Assembly (NCBI GenBank): GCA_009746045.1
Contig: RPFO01001283.1
Span: 18,501 to 82,500, forward strand
Source of the DNA: Mesostigma viride
Taxonomy: Eukaryota > Streptophyta > Mesostigmatophyceae > Mesostigmatales > Mesostigmataceae
DNA: 64,000 nt
Direction of reading: 5' to 3'
Shown: positions 20,920 to 32,827 of the stretch, piece after piece
How positions within the stretch are numbered: position 1 is the stretch's first letter
How the letters are laid out: each line of letters begins with the position of its first letter
Program-made: the position numbers and the translations under genes
Notes under the pieces: generated by a model
Seen by the model: only the letters and a program-made list of their open reading frames with translations
The model's database searches: none
What the model was told of the DNA's origin: nothing

Positions 20920-22051
20920 ATGACCGACTACCGCAAGCTCAACGCCATCGCGGTCAAGTCCAAGTATCCGCTCCCACGGATTGATGACATCTTCAACCGC
21001 GTCCAAGGAGCCACATCCGATCAGTGCTACCGTGCTGGACTGTGCCGATGGCTTCTGGCAACTCAGGATCGCTCCGGAGGACTGCCACAAGACCGCATTC
21101 GCAACCCCATTTGGTCATTATCAGTTTAAGGTCGCGGCCATGGGGCTCTGATATTCCCCGGCCTCGTTCCAAATGCTGATGAATGACATCTTGCGCCCAG
21201 TCATGGGCACGTCGCAGCTGCCTCAGGTCTCCTCGATCAGACCTCAAGGACCCTGCGACAGGCGCGAAGCCTCCTTGGTCCTACAAGCGCAATTGCGCGC
21301 TTGCCTACTTGGACGACATCCTCATTTACTCCAAGACCTTCGAGGAGCACTTGGAGGATGTGGACACCGTTCTCCAGATCATGGACGGGACGAGCAGCTG
21401 TCAGCGCGCAAGACCAAGGTCCGCGCAGGACGTCCCATTCCGACGCAGTGTCCCATTCCTGGGTCATGTGTTGTCCGCGGAGGGCGTGGCCACTGACCCG
21501 GACAAGATCGCCTCTGTCCAGGAATGGCCGGTTCCCACTGATGTTAAAGGGGTGCGGAGCTTGCTGGGCGTGGCATCGTATTATCGCCGGTTCATCCCGC
21601 GCTTTGCTACCATCGCAGCACCCATCAACGCCCTGCTCAAGAAGGGTGCACCCTTTGTGTGGACAGACGCCTAGCTGCCAGCAGGCCTTTGAGGCTCTGA
21701 AGGCCAGCTTGACCTCGGCGCCAGTTCTCGAGTTCTGCCGGATCCGTCACTCCCATTAAAATTCGTGCATGGTCGCTACTGATGCGAGCAAGGTGGCCAT
21801 TGGTGGCGTTCTATTCCAAGACCACGGATCAGGCCTTCAACCGATCGAGTATTATTATCTCTCGGACAATGATCCCGGCAGAGCGCAACTAGTAACCCTG
21901 TCCACCAACAGGAGTTGCTCGCGGTGCAGTTTACTGTTGCCACACATGGCGACTGTCACCACGTACCTACTTGGCGCCCAATTCGACGTTGCCATCAGCG
22001 AGCAGGGTTCCTTGGATCCGCATCGTCTCATCATCCACACGGATCATCGTC
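20920..22051 (+). pseudogene. pol: RT/RNase H remnant of gypsy element 2
   Basis: Fragments in shifting frames include TDYRKLNAIAVKSKYPLPRI, FQMLMNDILRPVMG (21159-21210 region), LAYLDDILIYSKTFEEHL, VPFLGHVLSAEGVATDPDK, LLGVASYYRRFIPRFATI, VATDASKVAIGGVLFQD and LIIHTDHR. The intervening PQVSS-LKDP block between the LMN helix and YLDD matches the insertion in element 1. Several frameshifts (near 21020, 21150, 21240, 21400, 21680, 21750) disable it. It is cut at 22051 by the miniature LTR element. Confidence 0.85.
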
Positions 22052-22388
22052 AGTTAGGAAATGGGAATGAACGACGTAGTATAATGCTTGAGAGCACTGA
22101 AGGTTGTGAGCAATGAATTGCTTGGTTCATTAGAAAATAGGTTTACCCTTTATCAACGTTGCTCTCACTGGCCGCGCCGCCAGTGACCGTTGGGTGCAGA
22201 CCGTTGGCCCGAGGCCGCACGATGACAGGTAGCAGTCTAGTCACTGCATCGTGTGATCACAGATCAATGCACGCTGCAGTACGGTCCCTTAATCTAGGAT
22301 ACTCTAGTACCGTCCAGTGACAGGACACTACGTATACTGGGTACTGACATCTGTCACGTACCCCAGTACCCAAAGTACCTATCTAGGG

Positions 22389-24083
22389 CAGTGTGAGCCA
22401 GTACGGCAATACGGCAATACGGCAAAACCTCGGCGTATTGCGTATTGCCGTATTATACGCGTATTATACGCGTATTATACGCCAAAAAAAAAAAAGTGGT
22501 TTTTTGACCGGAAAAGTGGATTTTCAATTAGGATAAAATATTCTAAGGTGTTTATCCCATGGGCGTGCCTCTCAAAAACTCTAGCTAATGTCTCAATCTT
22601 GATGAAAAACAATACAATGCACGTAGAGGTCGCCGGTAGCCGTTTGACACTCACTTGGTTGTCTCATCAATTGTATGAAGTGTAATTAATTAATTAATTA
22701 GTTAATTATCACGTGACTGCGTCACGTGGGTGCCAATACAAAGTAGAGGAACCTTCAACCCCTGTACACAATGAGAGGGAGGGAGGGCGCCCTAGCTTCT
22801 CTCACTGCCACCGCCCACCAGTCGGTGGGCAGGCCACATCGAGCGCTCTATCCACATCACGGGGCCGGGGCGCATCACTGTGGGACAACCATTATTAACG
22901 ATACCAGAGGTAGGCTGAAGCATAGCTGATGCTGTACAAGAAAGGTGAAGTGGGCTCAACGGGCGTCTGCTAAGGCATAAGCAAATGGCCACGCTGAGCC
23001 ATGGCTGGGCTAATGTGATTGCGTTCATGCCACTCTAAACCGTTGGGGCTACTCTAAGCCGTTGGGGCTAGATCAGTATACTATGCTCGAGAAATACATG
23101 GCAAGTCATGCTATAATGTAAAAGCTATGTCGATTGCCCTCTTCTAGACAGCTGGCTAGAATCTATTCTGGGGGAGCCCTAGGGGGTGTCGACAGTTTGT
23201 TGTTTACATAAAGGTCATGAAGTGTGATACTCATCCACTGCATGGTATATAGATTGCTAATTGAACTAATTCCTTATTACAACCATGAACTTATTGATAG
23301 GTATACGATTCGACCCAAAACCTTGATACAGTATGCAATAAAACGTGAACAGGATAGCACATACCAGATCAAAACCGCAGATTAATTACCTTCCTTGAGT
23401 GGAGGTAGCCGGATGCCCACCTCATCGATGTAGCTGCGAGCCGCTTTCCTGGCCGTCGTCGCCAATAAAACATGTCAGCAATATATTTTACACATCTATC
23501 CGCGTACAAACGTATCGACTTATTTCCCGCCTAGTAACAGTTAGCACATGCACGGCGACCGACCTGGTCGCTGATCAAACGAGGTTGCTGCACCGAGCAT
23601 AGGGTCGAGACATATCTGCGCACACCCAGGCGTTGCCTGCCAATGATATACGCTGTTTAGGACCTATGGATCATGCCTGCGAAATTGCAGTTCAAAATGT
23701 CAAGCCATGCTCCCATACCAGTCAGATTTCTGCACCTCCATGGCCGCGGAGGTCAACTATCATATTTATGCAAGTCGGTCTCGTTTTGCCATCGTTTACC
23801 CACGCCGTCAACTGGCAGAGATGACAAGCGGGACCAACCGTAGGCCCGTACTCCCCAAGTACGGTTCAGGCTGCGTACCTGCCTAGGTCAGCAACGCCAA
23901 AACTAGCTCTGGCGCCAAATTCCGGAGCCGGGCGCCGTATAATACGCGAAAAATACGTATTATGCGCCGTATTGGCGTTGAGAACGCAATACGCCGTATT
24001 TCTAGTACGTTAGTACGCCAAACCCCGCCGTATTGTATAATACGGCGTATTTACCGTATTATACGGCGTATTGGCGTTCACTG
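22389..24083. mobile_element. hAT-type DNA transposon 2 inside the TRIM 5' LTR
   Basis: An 8-bp TSD ATCTAGGG flanks it (22381-22388, 24084-24091). The element starts CAGTGTGAGCCAGTACGGC and ends in the complement of CAGTGAACGCCAATACGCC. Sub-terminal zones are packed with CGTATTATACGC motifs (22440-22485, 23935-24075). The sister LTR at 25136 retains the unoccupied site (ATCTAAGG), showing directly what the insertion did. No transposase coding was recognised. It contains LINE fragment B. Confidence 0.9.
22683..23216 (-). mobile_element. Non-LTR (LINE-like) 3' fragment B
   Basis: Similar to 18889-19345. It starts (plus strand) with an AATTAATTAATTAGTTAATT tail, then CACGTGACTGCGTCACGTGG and AGGGAGGGCGCCCTAGCTTC. 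Its far end on the minus strand still encodes DLYVNNKLSTPPRAPPE, comparable with DLYINKKLWKPPRASPG of copy A. Nested in hAT element 2. Confidence 0.55.
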
Positions 24084-24793
24084 ATCTAGGGAAACGTATG
24101 CTACTCGGCTAGCATTCCTATCTGCATAGCCCACGTGGTATTTATATAATCACATACCAACATAGGTTTACAAGGCTTATTCATCATACGTTGTATTCAC
24201 AATGCCTTTGAGACTTAGTCTGCAGCAAAGCATGGAGACTAACTCCAGTATTGTTTTATTCTTTATTTCTTATGCAGGTCTGCACCCCCAACATTATTGT
24301 TATTGTTTTTAAGTTGATTAGGGGTACGTACAAAAGAGACATGGCTGGTTGAGCCAGGTTGGTTACAGCTGGCTGTTCTGGCCAGGTGTTGGATTGCACA
24401 TTAAATAAGGTGTACACAGCTGCATGGCTGGTTTGGCCAGTTATTGGAGCACACATTAAATAAAGTGGATACAAGGCTTGTGCCCTCAAGCTTCAAATGG
24501 ATAGAGATCTGACCTAGTCAGCACTCACACCCCACAGCAAATGTGTTGAATTTTACGCCTGGCTGGTATTGTCATGGTTGTTCTTTTGTTTTCTTTTTCT
24601 TTTTCCTTGTCTTCTTTTTGTTTTGTTGTTATTGCATGCAGGCGCACCGACATCAGCCGGTGCCCTGTTGTCTGGCGGACGACGCTGATCATCATCGTCG
24701 TCCCCAAGATATAGTTTTTTTTTTTTTTTTTTTCCAGTGCCGGTTTGAACCATTGTTGAGTTTGATGTTGCTGAAGAGCATTTGTAAAATTCA

Positions 24794-25295
24794 AGTTAGG
24801 AAATGGGAATGAACGACGTAGTATAATACTAATGCTTGAGAGCACTGAAGGTTGTGAGCAATGAATTGCTTGGTTCATTAGAAAATAGGTTTACCCTTTA
24901 TCAACGTTGCTCTCACTGGCCGCGCCGCCAGTGACCGTTGGGTGCAGACCGTTGGCCCGAGGCCACATGACGATGACAGGTAGCATGCAGTCTAGTCACT
25001 GCATCGTGTGATCACAGATCAATGCACGCTGCAGTACGGTCCCTATCTAGGATACTCTAGTACCGTCCAGTGACAGGACAAGTGCTACGTATACTGGGTA
25101 CTGACATCTGTCACGTACCCCAGTACCCAAAGTACCTATCTAAGGAAACGTATGCGACTCGACTAGCATTCCTATCTGCATAGCCCACGTGGTATTTATA
25201 TAATCACATACCAACATAGGTTTACAAGGCTTATTCATACGTTGTATTCACAATGCCTTTGAGACTTAGTCTGCAGCAAAGCATGGAGACTAACT
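24794..25295. repeat. 3' LTR of the TRIM-like element (unoccupied hAT site)
   Basis: 502 bp. Most differences from the 5' copy are small insertions or deletions (for example TATAATACTAATGC against TATAATGC, and TAGCATGCAG against TAGCAG), with few substitutions. Confidence 0.75.
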
Positions 25296-25300
25296 TCGTC

Positions 25301-25389
25301 CCCTGCATGACTCACTTGCTGGCTCAACCCAATCTCACCCCGCGCCAGGCAAGGTGGATGGAGTACCTTTCCCAGTTCGCCCCATTTAA
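25301..25389 (+). pseudogene. pol: RNase H remnant of gypsy element 2 (middle piece)
   Basis: Encodes THLLAQPNLTPRQARWMEYL, then SQFAPF, the segment after the HTDHR motif of RNase H. It ends at the TTAA target of the piggyBac-like insertion, and the protein resumes after 26732. Confidence 0.8.
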
Positions 25390-26731
25390 CCATAGTCCGG
25401 AAACAGTTCGATATATCGAACTGTTTGACCCCCGGTGGCGCGGCGCTCAATTCCAGGAGCGCCGCGCCACCCGTGACGGATGTCAGTGGTCCGGTGGATC
25501 TGGGAACACTTAGGGACGAAGGTGATGCATAGGTTTGGGGGTAATATTCGCCATAGCCTGGTAAATACAACGTGTATTGAGACAGTATCACGTGACTTTG
25601 GCGGGAAATTTTCACTCGCGCGCGCGCGTAACGAGATATGGCTGCTAGCGTGCCGTTATCAAGGAAATTTTGCGTCTCGCGGCTTGTAATGGTTCAGAAT
25701 GTTGCTCAGAATGATGATGCGTGATTTTCGTAGGTCAGGGGTGGCCAGATGTATAGCATTGGTAAAATACAGGTAGGACATTACTGCTTTCTTGGTCGTC
25801 AGTACCAGATGAGTAATGGCATGCCATATTTCGATTTTCTTCTTATGGCCCGGCAGTCTGCGCCAGCCCGAGCACCCAGTTTTGGTACGGGACATCCGCA
25901 GCAGCGTCCCTGTGAATTCGGATGCGTTTATAGGTCATCTTTGCACAGAACATCAACCTGGTAATCATGTCGGATGCATGCATTATGCGGCTATGGCGGC
26001 CTATGCCTGGAAAGCATTAGCCAGTGTGAGATATGAGGGTCCCGGCCAGCAGAACCCGGAAAGGTCGTGATCAAGCCAGGTACGGCAACGTGTTTGCATG
26101 TCGTTTGCACGGGAATCTGTCGTTTATACATCCATTTTACACGAGTGTATCAGTGCCTCTTGCAGCAGGTTTCCATGCCTGCTGTATGAGTGCTATTAGC
26201 CCCAAATCTGCTCAGTTTGTGGTGTTTCTTTGGAGGATGCCATTCCGTTAGTGCTGGTTTAGCACTTCTTTGTTTCCCAGCACTTTTTACAGTCCTATGT
26301 GGCTGTATACAATGCATAAGTGTGTGGCATTTCATGGATGGCTGCTTACGCGCGCGTAACCCACACACGTAAGTGAGCGCATTATATAGGTCAGATGGGC
26401 TATCCGTGCGGTCTGACCCAAGGAAAGCATGGTGGCACTATCTATTGAGATTGTCCAACCCCAGAATAATTTTTTAGAACCCTCCCTGCAGGGGTAAACT
26501 ACTAAGGGGATTTCCCTTGCCTGAAAATGATCGTCTTTTGTCCAACTTTGGCAGTAAATATCTTGCAAAGCACTGAATGGACTTGATATATTATTGCATT
26601 TTCTGAAAGCCCTTGAAGTGTAGATACTCCTAGCACCTTGGTTGGGGGTATTTGGAGTTGTGGCCTATGAGTTATGATTTTTTCCATTTTCAGGGGTCTA
26701 AAAATGCCAAAAACCCATTCCCGGACTAGGG
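25390..26731. mobile_element. piggyBac-like non-autonomous element
   Basis: Flanked by TTAA on both sides (25386-25389, 26732-26735), with inverted ends CCATAGTCCGG / complement of CCCTAGTCCGG; piggyBac ends likewise begin CCC/CCY next to TTAA. Removing it plus one TTAA leaves a continuous RNase H frame (PFK then I-H-N-V-K against PFKLQYVK in element 1), confirming the boundaries. The interior has no recognised transposase. Just inside the left end lie a perfect 26-bp palindrome (25401-25426) and a hairpin with 15-bp perfect arms and an 8-nt loop (25434-25471). Confidence 0.8.
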
Positions 26732-26735
26732 TTAA

Positions 26736-27868
26736 GATTCATAACGTCAATTAAGGGGGCGGACAATATTTATTGTGCCTGATGCGCTCTCGCGCCGGGC
26801 CGACTATACTGGATCTACGAGGACCTTGACGTACGTTCTGCACACCACGTGCGTCGCAGCCGACGGTCCCGGCCCTGCGAGACTACGGCAAACCTGACCG
26901 GTCTCCGACCGTGCGCACGCCGCTTGTTCCATGCACCTCGCGCACGCGGTCGCAGACCCCCTGACTCCTTGGCAGCCGGACGACAGCGCGGACGCGTCGT
27001 CCCCGCGGGGGAAGGGGAGGGGTCCCATACGCGGGTCCCCCTAAGTCACATTGTCCCCGCGGAGGGAATTTTTCGCCATATGAACCCATTGGCGAGCCTG
27101 TCACCATTCCCCCGTACTTCCATCAAGCGGCGGGATTGCCGTGTCAACACTATGGCTACCGATGATGGCGAGGCCGAGGATGAGTCCTACACTATCACCT
27201 CCGACCTAGAGCGCCTCACCAGTAGGTTCACCATCACCGGCCGAGCCGGAGGCCCAAGCTGCCATCGCATCACATCCACAATGGATGGATGCCATCAGGG
27301 CACCCGTGCAAGTTTCAAGAGGGCTTCCTTCTGGTCCAGGTACGCCCGGATGTGTGGCGGACATACGTGCCGGCGTTGTGCCGACCCGCCCTCCTGTATG
27401 AACTGCACGACTCGGCCTTGGGAGGCCATCAAGGAATCCATCGCATCCTCGCACGGATCCGGCGACTCTTCTACTGGCCAGGCATGCGGCAGTATGTTGA
27501 GACGTACGTGCGCCAATGCCATGCACTCGATCATGTCAGAGCATGAAGTCTCACAACACGGGGTCTCAAGCGGTCCCACGCTCCATCCCTGACCCGTTGC
27601 GACCTTGGGATTCCATAATGATGGACTTCATTGGACCGTTCAAGAAGACTAAGTCAGGCAACAGCATGGTCTTGGTCTTTGTGGACAGGCTCGCCCGCAT
27701 ATATGTGCCATCTTGTGCCATGCCCAGCTACGCTCTCCGCGGAGGAGTGCGCCAAGCTGTACCTCAACCATGCAGGTGACATCAGGGAACAGTTCCGCTA
27801 CCATGGCTTGAGCCGACAGTTCATTTCCGACAGGGATAAGCTGTTCACGGCCAAGTTCTGGAAGGAGT
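26736..27868 (+). pseudogene. pol: RNase H end and integrase N-terminal half of gypsy element 2
   Basis: Resumes with VPDALSRRADYT (about 26777-26812), then the linker. Shifted frames read SDLERLTSRFTITG, HPCKFQEGFLLVQVRPDVWR, LYELHDSALGGHQGIHRILA with YWPGMRQYVETYVRQC (zinc-binding H-H-C), DPLRPWDSIMMDFIGPFKK (first Asp of DDE) and YHGLSRQFISDRDKLFTAKF (second Asp). Several frameshifts separate these pieces. It stops at 27868 where a solo LTR is inserted in the codons after FWKE. Confidence 0.85.
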
Positions 27869-28735
27869 TGTTAGGGATATTATATCCACCTGGCCACAAT
27901 ATATCCCAGCCTGATTTATTTCCTGTTGGATTTATTACTTATGGACTGGGAATTGGATAGCTATGATGAGCTAGATGGATTGGGCTCAATGAGCTGATCA
28001 ATATTCATGTGCCATAGTCCTATACTGGGGACATGGATGACTTGTACCCTGAGTCAGCCTAGTAGCATCACGTATTTGATTGACAAGTGGTGCTATGGCC
28101 TATTGGACAAGTGTTTGGTCCATGAGCTGACAAATGTTGGAAGCTCATGATGACACATGTTATGACTTACATGATGACAAGTGGGTAGACTCATTGCATG
28201 ACACTTGTCACTCCAAGGAGAAGAGATGTGTCACTTTATTTATCATGTTATGTGGCACATTATAATGTAGACACTTGGCATCTAGCTATTATGCCAGCTC
28301 ATTGGATCATGTCTAGAATGTTCTAGGAATGTTCTAAGAATATGCCAGGAATATTCCTGGAATATACTGAGAATATGCTGGGAATATGCTAGGAATATGC
28401 TAGGATGTTTCTACAAGCTTCTGTGATGATGTCATTGCTGATGTCATCCTTCCTAGCCTAAAAGGTATAAAAGGAAACTGCCCCCTAAGGGCAGGTACCT
28501 CCATTTAACCTCTATTTTACCTCCATTGAACCTCTATTCAACCTCCAGTTAACCTCTATTGTACCTCCATTCAAACTCTTTTCCTAACCTCTAAGCCTAT
28601 GAAATAAAATTCTTTTTCTGGTCTCTCTTCCATTGTCTTCAAGCTCAGTCTTTCATCACCTGCAAGGTGAAAGGGTAGCAAGGCCAAGCAAAAGGCATTG
28701 TGTAAAACCCATTAGTTTCCTCTACCTTTCCAACA
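27869..28735 (+). mobile_element. Solo LTR (867 bp) inserted in integrase remnant
   Basis: TGTTAGGGATATTATATCC...TTTCCAACA ends and a 5-bp TSD GGAGT (27864-27868, 28736-28740). TATA box TATAAAA at 28466-28472 and AATAAA at 28603-28608 give the plus orientation. Contains a run of GAATATGCTAG-like repeats (28310-28400) and ACCTCCATT/ACCTCTATT repeats (28497-28580). No internal region remains, as after LTR-LTR recombination. Parent superfamily not proven. Confidence 0.9.
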
Positions 28736-28740
28736 GGAGT

Positions 28741-29640
28741 TCTTTGAGATTCGATCTCGGAACCAAGGTCACCCTCGGGACTGCGTATCACAGCTCCTCG
28801 TCTCACCCGGTCGAGCGCCTCAACCGCACCGTCCAAGAGACCATGAGGCACTACGTTGACGCAGTCGGTAGCAAATGGGAGGAATTCCTGGGCTTGGTTG
28901 AGTTCTCTTTGAACAATGCCCCCCAGGCCGCCCATGGCTTTACGGCATTCTTCCTAGACACGGGGCGCCACCCACTGACCCCCACCGATTTGCTCACTAG
29001 TCCCCTCTTGTCGGAGAAGGATGTGTCGCGCAGCACCATTCAAGGAGTGCATGGAGAGACTCTTGAATGACATGAAGAAGGCTCACGAGAGTGCCGTGAA
29101 GGGCTACCGTGCAGCCCGCGAGAAGTGCATGGCCAAAATCATGGACTCCCGTGATGCCCGCGCCTCCTCCTCCATCGAGGTGGGCGATTGGGTGCTGATA
29201 GAGGGCCCCCGACTAGGGCGGTTCGCCAACAAGGTCGAAGCCGAACTCAAGACCAAGTTGCGACCCCTTTTTCTCGGGCCCTACAAGGTCCTAGTAGATA
29301 AGTTCGATGAGGTCATGTTCAAGATGCATGGACATCCCCGACACTTGGCAACTCTCAAGCCCCGATTTCCATCGCGACCAGCTCAAGTTGTACCGCCAGA
29401 ATACGATCCAGGGCCCTCCGGCCCCCATCGAGTACAATCCTGAGACTGGAGAGGCCGAGGATATGAGGTAGCTAGGCCATAGTGGACCACAGGGCCGGTC
29501 GTCAAGAAGGGCAGAGGTAGTCAGCGACAGTACCGTATCAAGTGGCGGTTCGCCCAACACCACTCACAGCACTCGTGGAGAGATGAGCGTGAGTTGCATG
29601 ATTCGTGTGGGCGGCTGTTGGCTGAATACAAGGCTGCTCA
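28741..29640 (+). pseudogene. pol: Integrase C-terminal half and chromodomain of gypsy element 2
   Basis: Includes LGTKVTLGTAYHSSSSHPVE (third catalytic residue), FSLNNAPQAAHGFTAFFLDT, VGDWVLIEGPRLGRFANKVE and LRPLFLGPYKVLVDKFDEV (GPY/F). In the next frame comes a chromodomain, KKGRGSQRQYRIKWRFAQ followed by LLAEYKAAHNK. The same HSSSSH substitution before the catalytic Glu is present as in element 1. Frameshifts near 29035 and 29450. Confidence 0.85.
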
Positions 29641-31350
29641 TAATAAACTACGCTGATCGAGCCCGTGCACTCTATGCTTTTTCTTGGTCTCTTGTGGTAT
29701 TATTGACGCAGAGGCTGAGGCATGGCGAGCAACGGGAGCAGGGGAAGGTCCGAGCGCGCTTGCGTGACCCGACGCCGCCGGACCATGACAACGACGTCGA
29801 AATTGATGCATGTCGTGAACTGTGTGGATCAGTCGGTCGTGGAGACTGACCACATCGAAGAAGGGCGGGCTGTCCTGCGGGAGCACGCTGCGACCGCAGG
29901 CGCCGGCCCAGGCGCGGTCCCCCGTCCGCGGCTCACCCAGCCTGCCAGGGCGGACGGTCATACCGCGACCAAGCAGGCGAGGGTCGGACGTGGAGTCCGA
30001 TCCTCTTCCGTAGGGACGCTCTCCGGCCAGCCGTCGGACTTGTGGATGCTCCTACAGCCGTTCCCGGCCCATCGGAGCATCCCAGCATGCCATGCAGCTA
30101 GGAGATAGCGATCCGCTGTCAACCGGCCGGGGGACCACTGATGGACACGGAGTCCGGCGGCATCCGGCTGCATGAGTTACCTCGGGAGCCACGGCAGCGC
30201 CCTCGGGTTGAGGGATCCCAGCCGCCCTCAGTAGCGGCTGACCTTACATCCCTTCCTGAACGCATGCGCGGCCTACCTACCTTTGGAAGGTTAGCGGCCC
30301 CACAATTAAAGGCCCTCAACCCCGGCGGCAACCGGCCCAGCACTAGTAGCTGCGGCGTTCCCGCTGACAGCCACAGGTAGTTCTACCCCGCGCGAGCATC
30401 GAGCGGAGGCCTGCCATAATTGCAGTCCTACGCGAGAGGGAGCCATTCCATGCATCACCGCTCCCCGACCTCGCGCTCAAGGCCGGGTGGGGCCCCTTCT
30501 CGATTCCCAAGGGCACCGGTTGTTCCACCACGCGTGGAGACGGCGCCTGCTGCGACCGGCCGTGCAACTGGCTCGGCCGTGGAGTCCACAGTCGAGTGGT
30601 GGACAAACAGGTGTTTAACACCTTGTTGTTGTCGGTAGCGAACCAGTTGGCTACCCAGGGAGTCGCCCAGCTAGCTGGGTCAAGGCGCTCCTCAATTAGT
30701 ACCGGCCGTGGCGCCTCCACCTGCCGTTGTTGTCATGCAACGCGGCTCTGGTGCCGACGGGTTACGCAGCCCCAACTGAGCCGTGTTCCGGAGTCACTGC
30801 GACCCCGACGCAGGCTGGCGGGCCCGTCTCCGCTGTACATGTGTGGACGCCTTTCAGGACCGCCATCGTGGTGCCAAGTCGGCAAGTTCCCACACTGGAA
30901 GGGGATTTGCACGTGTACCCGATCCGCTATCGCTTTAACCGGCCAAACACACCTGCGAGGGAGGGACACGATTTTCCCCCGGCCACGGTAGTGGAGTCAG
31001 GATCGTGGTTCACCTTGACCCGGCAAGCTCCATCGGGACACACGTTCGTGGATCAGGTGGGTCTGACTTTCGAGGCCAGATCGTCGGCGCCAGTGGTACG
31101 TCCCCGGCCCATCGACCACCAAATCAGTGACCCGGCTGGATGGCTTCCTGTACCTGTACCAGATCTTATCTCTGTGTAAGATACGGAAGCCTTCACCACG
31201 GTGTATCGGGTCCTCGAGCCAAGCGGACGTGTGGTGCCTCGGAACGTGCAGTTTCCTCGCTTCACCCCAGCAGCGCGCGTGCAATCCTGGCTATCGATCA
31301 GAGAAAATGCCGGACCTCGTGGTCAATGCCGAACAACAACGACCAGAGGT

Positions 31351-32827
31351 CAGTGACTGGCCATACGCCGTATTATACGCCGTATTTAGCGTATTATGCG
31401 CGATACGCAAGCGGCGCGTACGAAAATGGGGTACTTTCATGCGCAACGCGTATTTTTGCGCATTTTTGCGTATTTTCGCGTATTTTGGGCATATTTTTGG
31501 CTTACGAGGTGGGTGCATTTGCTTGCCTAGACTGCGGCGCGCCGACCTGTAGTAGGAACAAATAATTGCATGATGAGCTGGCTAGTGTATAATGCAAGAA
31601 AGCGTTTGAATCGTGACTTGTGAAGGCGGGAATGTGAAGGCGGGAAGGGTGAAGACTAAAGACAACAGGTGACAAGGTTTCTTTGTCTGCCAGCAACATC
31701 AGTGCGTAGCATCCAGGCATGGCTGACGCGAGTGAGGAGTCAATGGAACACGATGATGATGTGCGGCCCGATGAAGAAGAGGCCGCATCCGAAACTGTCT
31801 GGACATATATTAGCAAAGAGCGCATCCTCAAGAATGGGCTGCAGACAAATAACTACTACATGGAGTGCTCACTCTGCCAGGCAAAGTTCAGTGGTTCTTC
31901 TACCGGAGCAAGGTGCCATATCCTGGGCGGCTCGTACGCAAAGGACGCAATTAAAAGTGTGCCCTTGCAAGAAGCCACCGCCGGTACTCCGTTACAAGCT
32001 TGTCGGGGCCTCGGGGGGAAGCATGATGAACATTGTGATTTTGGCTAATTGCCGTGCAGGCTGCTGCCATTTGGGCACCCTACCACATGACATTGTTCAG
32101 TTTTCATGTCGAACTGTAGCTTTGAGGGGCAGGTTGCATGCATGATAGCATGTAGTGCACATTGGTAGCCTGCTGCCCTGCATTTCAGGCTTTCAGCCAT
32201 GTGTAGCCCGTATACGTGTCCTTAATTGCTTGATGTAGCTGGAATTAATGATGGTGGCCTACCACGAGTAGGAAAGATCCATGTCTTATTTTCAGCATGT
32301 CTTATTCTCAGCATGTCTTATTTTCAGATGGCACAATGTTCTTATCACTTCTATATTTGGCAGCTTGGCAGTCGGCCAAGCTCTCTTTAAGTACTATATT
32401 TGGAAGACAGTCCTCTGCTGCTTCAATGTATATAGTGCATTCATATCTTGAGTTCTACAAATTTATTATCCTTTCCAGTGAGTTGTGAATTGCTACGTAC
32501 TGGTATTGATACTGAGTTGCATGTTGTCTCGATTTTGAAGAGAAACTATCAAGTTAGACCGTTAGAAACTATGCTTGTATTTCTAGCTAGGTAGTGATGA
32601 CAATGCCAAGGTCATGCTATATATGTCATGTATAGCCAAAAGGTATGGCAAAAACACCAGCAGACCATGCTTGGTTGCTCAGAATGTTGAAAACCCCTCA
32701 AAACCATGCCAAAAAAGGGGTTTTCAACAGTTAGCGTACGATCAGCGTATAATACATTATACACCGCGTATTATACATTATACACCTGGGGCCGCGTACG
32801 ACGCGTATCGCGTATGGCCAGTCACTG
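31351..32827. mobile_element. hAT-type DNA transposon 3 (18-bp perfect TIR)
   Basis: Perfect 18-bp terminal inverted repeats CAGTGACTGGCCATACGC (31351-31368; complement 32810-32827) with an 8-bp TSD CCAGAGGT (31343-31350, 32828-32835). CAGTG ends and 8-bp TSDs define hAT. Sub-terminal zones repeat CGTATTATACGC-like motifs. A plus-strand ORF (31719-32048) encodes an N-terminal finger only, so the copy is non-autonomous. Confidence 0.95.
31719..32048 (+). CDS. hAT transposase N-terminal zinc finger fragment
   Basis: 109 codons. Acidic start (MADASEESMEHDDDVRPDEE), then VWTYISKERILKNGLQTNNY and a BED-like finger, MECSLCQAKFSGSSTGARCH, followed by ILGGSYAKDAIKSVPL. This corresponds to the 'C-x2-C...FSGxxTR...HL' DNA-binding module at the N-terminus of hAT transposases. 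The catalytic RNase H-like domain and dimerisation domain are absent: the element ends 780 bp later without them. It might act as a repressor by binding hAT ends, but that is speculation. Confidence 0.55.
   Translation: MADASEESMEHDDDVRPDEEEAASETVWTYISKERILKNGLQTNNYYMECSLCQAKFSGSSTGARCHILGGSYAKDAIKSVPLQEATAGTPLQACRGLGGKHDEHCDFG

Larger units (their letters stand above)
22052..25295. mobile_element. Miniature (TRIM-like) LTR element with AGTTAG...CTAACT ends
   Basis: Flanked by a 5-bp TSD TCGTC (22047-22051 and 25296-25300). Two direct repeats of about 490-500 bp start AGTTAGGAAATGGGAATG and end GGAGACTAACT: 22052-24244 (interrupted by hAT element 2) and 24794-25295. They bracket only 549 bp of non-coding internal DNA (24245-24793). 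It lies inside the RNase H region of gypsy element 2: HTDHR before, THLLAQPNLTPRQARWMEYL after. The termini are not TG...CA but form a perfect 6-bp inverted pair. No gag, pol or convincing primer-binding site was seen. A TRIM (terminal-repeat retrotransposon in miniature) fits best. Confidence 0.75.
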
